Positions 33,806 to 36,740 of a stretch of 36,740 nucleotides of DNA are shown here, in pieces. The notes under the pieces are model-generated. The model saw only the letters and a list, made by a program, of their open reading frames with translations. It searched no databases and was not told the DNA's origin. Position 1 is the first letter of the stretch. The number at the start of each line of letters is the position of its first letter. The position numbers and the translations under genes were made by a program. The stretch covers positions 1 through 36,740 of the forward strand of contig JAHJTB010000529.1 of assembly GCA_018830135.1 (NCBI GenBank), in the 5' to 3' direction. This stretch comes from Pseudomonadota bacterium (lineage in GTDB: Bacteria; Desulfobacterota; Desulfarculia; Adiutricales; JAGVGV01).

Positions 33806-34693
33806 TCAAGAGCGAAATGGTTTCATATTGCCAAGGATGAACGGCGAGTCCTCAAAAAGCGTTTCGACCCAGGCGTCTTGCTCTCTCATTTTTTCTGCCG
33901 CCAGTTTTTCTTCACTTTCATCCCAATACTTCGTGTCGTTAGAATCGGTCGAAGCCATGATCTTATCGTACTTGCGCCTCCCTCCCTTGACCAGCTTTTC
34001 CGGGAGCGCCCGACAAATTTTGACGCTTAAATTACTAAAGATAATGTTGTGGAGGAAATGATTTGAATTGTCCGTTGAGGAGTTTACCTTTTGTTTGATA
34101 TAGTTGTCTTCCCTAAAAGAGGAAGGAACACCTATGAAGCTTTCAAAAGCCTTTAAGACTTCCAGGGGTGAATGCCTGAAATGTGAGAAATCGGAGAGCA
34201 AAACCCTATCTTCGAAGGTGTCTATATAGTTTTTGATATTGTCGCAAATCGCCTCATTATCAAACCGGTACCGCAAGTTCCATTCAAAATCGGTATTAAT
34301 GAATTTGCCGTTAATGAACTCTTCAAATGAACATGAAAAATAATTACCTCGTTTTCTTTGTTGGTGGTAGATGGATACCACATACTCACTTGGCTTGCGA
34401 ATACTTAGAATAATTCTGGCATCGGGGTTGAATTCAAGAATTCGCTGGGGGCTTCGAAGGTCAAAAAAGCAAGGAGGGCTAATATCCACTGGAACTTCAG
34501 ATTCCTTGCAGCTGGAAAAGTGTCCCAAGTACCACTCATCTGATTTTATGTTTCGAAAGTATGATTCTATAAAAAATGCGAGTTCTTTTCTATGAGCCAC
34601 ATAAATACTCGGATGCATCATAAAAGAGTTATACATGTACGTCGTACCGCCGCGGGGCATGCCGGCAATTATAACACTTGGAATTTTTGTCAT
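33806..34693 (-). CDS. PAPS-dependent sulfotransferase
   Basis: The 295-residue protein has the two PAPS-binding signatures of cytosolic-type sulfotransferases: VIIAGMPRGGTTYMYNSF near residue 7 (5'-phosphosulfate loop, with Arg and Thr) and IILSIRKPSEYVVSIYHQQ near 94 (3'-phosphate site, Arg and Ser). HRKELAFF near 34 is the usual KE(L/P) segment. It would place sulfate on a sugar or other glycan component. The ATG at 34693 has GAGGT 6 bases upstream and starts just after the aminotransferase stop (4 bases apart), so both are in one operon with the two SMR genes downstream. Base composition is AT-rich compared with the EPS arms. Confidence 0.87.
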   Translation of the reverse strand: MTKIPSVIIAGMPRGGTTYMYNSFMMHPSIYVAHRKELAFFIESYFRNIKSDEWYLGHFSSCKESEVPVDISPPCFFDLRSPQRILEFNPDARIILSIRKPSEYVVSIYHQQRKRGNYFSCSFEEFINGKFINTDFEWNLRYRFDNEAICDNIKNYIDTFEDRVLLSDFSHFRHSPLEVLKAFESFIGVPSSFREDNYIKQKVNSSTDNSNHFLHNIIFSNLSVKICRALPEKLVKGGRRKYDKIMASTDSNDTKYWDESEEKLAAEKMREQDAWVETLFEDSPFILGNMKPFRS

Positions 34694-34697
34694 TTAT

Positions 34698-35834
34698 TTA
34701 CCTCATTGCTTTTGTACAGGCCTTTTCTAGGGCCTTTGCCACATATAATATTTCTTTTTCTGTCATCCCAACCCAAAATGGCAGGCTGATCGTTCGTTCT
34801 CCAAAAAGTTCCGCATTTGGATAATCTCCATACGAATATCCGAATGTTTCCCTAAAATACTTCAAGAGATGAATCGCTCGGTAGTTGACCGCAACGCCAA
34901 CTCCTTGCTCCTGCAACGAGGCAAGCACCTCGTCTCGATCCGCGCCGACCGTCTGAATTGTGAAAAGGTGATGCGCGCTTTTCGAATTGTTAGGAATGGC
35001 AGGTATTTTCACGCTCTGAATTTGGCTCAATGCTTCTAAATATATTTCGTAGATAATGCGTCTGGAACGGTGTAGGCTGTCGATGCGATCCAGTTGAGGC
35101 AAAAGAAGGGAGGCGTGGATGTTGTCCATGTTGTATTTCCAGCCGCATAACTCCATATCCCAGTGTTGGTACTTTTCGTTGTATCGGTCTCCTGCTTCCC
35201 TGTTTAAACCGTGTTGACGTAACAGCCTCAACTTTTTTGCTAGTTCAGGATTGTTGCAAACTACTGCTCCCCCTTCGCCGGATGTCAAGTTTTTTGTGGC
35301 ATAAAAACTGAAACAGCCGGAATCACTGAGTTCACCGGGTCGAACACCGTCTCTTTCTCCCTCGATGCAGTGGGCGCAATCTTCCACAACAGCCAATCGC
35401 CGTTCATGCGCAATAGCTGAAATTGTTCTCATGTCGCACATAACACCATATAGATGGACGGGCAAGATCGCCTTTGTTCTCGGCGTGATGGCCGCAACAA
35501 TTTTTGTGGAATCCATCAAACCCGTATCCGGATCGACATCCACGAAAACTGGCTTGGCTCCAGTATGAATGATGGAAGTTGCGGAAGCAATGAAAGTCAT
35601 GGGGGTTGTAATGACTTCGTCTCCGGGCTTGACCCCCAATGCGAGTAGGGAGAGATGCAGGGCAGCGGTGCAGGAGTTCAAGCCTATACATCGCTTGCTG
35701 CCGAGATAGGAGGCAAAAAGTTCCTCAAACAAGTCGACATATTTCCCTGTAGTCAGGAATAATCCATCGAGACACTCCAGAACACTATCCTTTTCTGCTT
35801 TACCTAATGCGTGTTTATAGAACTCAACCTTCAC
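34698..35834 (-). CDS. DegT/DnrJ/EryC1/StrS-family PLP sugar aminotransferase
   Basis: The 378-residue protein is full length for the family. Motifs are FLTTGKYVDLFEELFASYLG near 26, GLNSCTAALHLSLLALGVKPGDEVITTPMTF near 51-81, VVEDCAHCIEG near 149 (the Asp that contacts the pyridine nitrogen), CFSFYATKNLTSGEGG with the PLP Lys at about 181, and LRQHGLNRE near 210. It transfers an amino group to a keto-sugar nucleotide, as in perosamine or viosamine pathways. It starts with GTG at 35834 and has AGGAG 6 bases upstream. The adjacent truncated epimerase would be the natural supplier of a keto-sugar, and the sulfotransferase follows 4 bases downstream. Confidence 0.9.
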   Translation of the reverse strand: MKVEFYKHALGKAEKDSVLECLDGLFLTTGKYVDLFEELFASYLGSKRCIGLNSCTAALHLSLLALGVKPGDEVITTPMTFIASATSIIHTGAKPVFVDVDPDTGLMDSTKIVAAITPRTKAILPVHLYGVMCDMRTISAIAHERRLAVVEDCAHCIEGERDGVRPGELSDSGCFSFYATKNLTSGEGGAVVCNNPELAKKLRLLRQHGLNREAGDRYNEKYQHWDMELCGWKYNMDNIHASLLLPQLDRIDSLHRSRRIIYEIYLEALSQIQSVKIPAIPNNSKSAHHLFTIQTVGADRDEVLASLQEQGVGVAVNYRAIHLLKYFRETFGYSYGDYPNAELFGERTISLPFWVGMTEKEILYVAKALEKACTKAMR

Positions 35835-35887
35835 GAATATCTCCTAGTCCGTTAATTGAACTTTCAAAGGCCGAGGCAGAAGGCCTT

Positions 35888-36295
35888 CTAGGCTGAACTG
35901 CCACTGTCTTCATTAAAAAAATAGCTTAATTGATGGCCAAAGGAGTTGCATCTTGGTTCATGACCCAGGCGCGAGAAGGGAGTCAGCAAACAAAATAAGA
36001 AGATAGGATTGATCGCTCGTAGGAAGTCACCGTCCAATTTTATGGTATGATCTCGAAGCAATTTACTACAATATCGGATTGTGGATACACCAAGCACGTT
36101 GAATTCCTTATAGGATGCCAATTCCAAGGCCGCACCTGAAATCGAGTTAGAATAATTATTTACGGGGTGATCCTTTAGTAATTTGAGGATCATTGTGTTT
36201 GCGATTAGGACCCAGAATTGACCGGCTGCCTTAGCAAGCGATTCAATCCTGTTATTGTGGTAGTATTCATACATTGAAGGTTTAATGGTTTTCAA
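35888..36295 (-). CDS. Unrecognised 135-residue protein
   Basis: I do not recognise a family. The frame starts at TTG 36295 with AGGGG 5 bases upstream and overlaps the end of the epimerase gene by 14 bases; ATG 36274 is an alternative. The product is mixed in character, with a hydrophobic stretch (AAGQFWVLIANTMILKLLK near 23-41), a Ser/Asn-rich middle, and a second hydrophobic stretch (AINPIFLFCLLTPF near 92-105). It ends Asn/Ser/Gly-rich. It could be a small membrane-associated protein or the remains of a larger gene. Low G/C is shared with its neighbours. Confidence 0.4.
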   Translation of the reverse strand: MKTIKPSMYEYYHNNRIESLAKAAGQFWVLIANTMILKLLKDHPVNNYSNSISGAALELASYKEFNVLGVSTIRYCSKLLRDHTIKLDGDFLRAINPIFLFCLLTPFSRLGHEPRCNSFGHQLSYFFNEDSGSSA

Positions 36296-36611
36296 TTCTG
36301 CCCCTTTTGGTCAGGATTCGAATTTGCTTCATCCATTCGATTTCCTGCCACCAGTCCTCATTTTCGGTGTACCATTTAATGGTCTCCCTGATTCCCTGTC
36401 TGAAGGATCGGCCCGGTTTTATATCCAGAAGCTTTTTCGCTTTTTCTGTGGAGGAGTGGTGGATATCGACCTGACCTGGCCTATCGCCTATGCAAGTAAT
36501 CAAATCTTCGGCTTTCCCAAGTTCTTGCAGAATAATCTTGGCGATATCGATGACTCTTATCACTTCTCCTGATCCGAGGTTGATTGCTTCTCCTGCTACC
36601 TGGTACCCCCG
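36282..36611 (-). pseudogene. C-terminal fragment of an NAD-dependent sugar epimerase/dehydratase
   Basis: The frame reads GEAINLGSGEVIRVIDIAK (about 36590-36540), then GDRPGQVDIHHSSTEKAKKL, KPGRSFRQGIRETIKWY and EDWWQEIEWMKQIRI, the C-terminal part of extended short-chain dehydrogenases such as dTDP-glucose 4,6-dehydratases. Upstream the family sequence stops at about 36605 and an in-frame TAA (36612-36614) follows. All of the Rossmann fold and the catalytic YxxxK are therefore missing in this window. The break coincides with the start of unrelated DNA that looks like an insertion-sequence end. GTG 36563 could be used for internal initiation, but such a product would not be an enzyme. Confidence 0.8.
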
Positions 36612-36740
36612 TTAAAGCTTGGACCCGGGGTGCTGTTTAAATGGACCCGGCCGAAAGTTGCGTGTATTGGAAGTATGGTCGGTATGGCGCCGGACGTCGG
36701 ACCCGGGGGCCGGTGTGGGCTGAAACGGAAGGAGCGGAGC
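36612..36740. mobile_element. Putative IS21-type insertion-sequence end (partial)
   Basis: The last 129 bases no longer continue the epimerase and return to high G/C. They contain three copies of GGACCCGG: 36621-36628, 36643-36650 and 36699-36706. The first two are exactly 22 bases apart, about two helix turns. Repeated binding motifs just inside the tip are typical of IS21-family ends. The window ends in an A/G-rich stretch with an AAGGAG-like ribosome site, as would precede the first transposase gene. No transposase sequence is visible here, so the family call is tentative. Confidence 0.5.

Overview
The window looks like a chromosomal segment of a GC-rich, probably anaerobic Gram-negative bacterium, most plausibly a member of the Desulfobacterota (former Deltaproteobacteria). 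This is inferred from a UGA-decoding selenoprotein, an NDP-forming acyl-CoA synthetase subunit, an outer-membrane polysaccharide export lipoprotein, an OmpA-type protein, and the strong G/C third-position bias of most genes. No rRNA, tRNA or CRISPR array was seen.

Region 1 (1-6543) is metabolic. It has an aldo/keto-reductase-like protein without the usual catalytic residues, coupled to a radical SAM protein; a convergent NDP-forming acyl-CoA synthetase alpha subunit; a selenoprotein of the GrdB/PrdB-like family (Sec at 4090-4092, SECIS-like hairpin just downstream) followed by an ATC-hydrolase-family gene; a small two-helix membrane protein; and an atypical, possibly decaying alpha/beta hydrolase.

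Region 2 (6812-22959) is a complete exopolysaccharide locus of Wzx/Wzy type, split into two convergent arms that meet at a shared TTAA stop (14161-14164). The plus arm encodes a beta-helix protein, an APH-fold kinase, a Wzx-like flippase, a GT2-GT4 fusion and a GT4 enzyme. The minus arm starts at a good sigma70 promoter (22931-22959) and encodes a SPOR-domain/BY-kinase-like fusion, a Wza-like exporter, a Wzz/GumC-like protein, two initiating sugar-phosphate transferases (one with a PilZ-like tail), a Wzy/WaaL-like polymerase or ligase, and a membrane GT2. In this model lipid-linked units are started by the sugar transferases, extended by the GTs, flipped by Wzx, polymerised by the Wzy-like protein, length-controlled by Wzz and the kinase-like protein, and exported by Wza.

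Region 3 (23462-28366) holds an OmpA/thrombospondin-type-3 protein, divergent from the kinase arm, and a soluble hybrid histidine kinase with six PAS domains.

Region 4 (28735-36740) is visibly more AT-rich and looks acquired. A decayed IS630-family transposase borders it on the left, and a putative IS21-type end that cuts an NAD-dependent epimerase gene borders it on the right. Inside are a YfhO-like membrane protein, three small SMR-type transporters, a methyltransferase, a 26-codon remnant of a WbqC-family gene, a sulfotransferase, a DegT-type sugar aminotransferase and one unrecognised protein. These are typical of variable surface-glycan modification.

The features most worth following are the SPOR-kinase fusion, the PilZ-like tail on a sugar transferase, the selenoprotein/ATC-hydrolase pair, and the catalytically stripped AKR next to a radical SAM enzyme.
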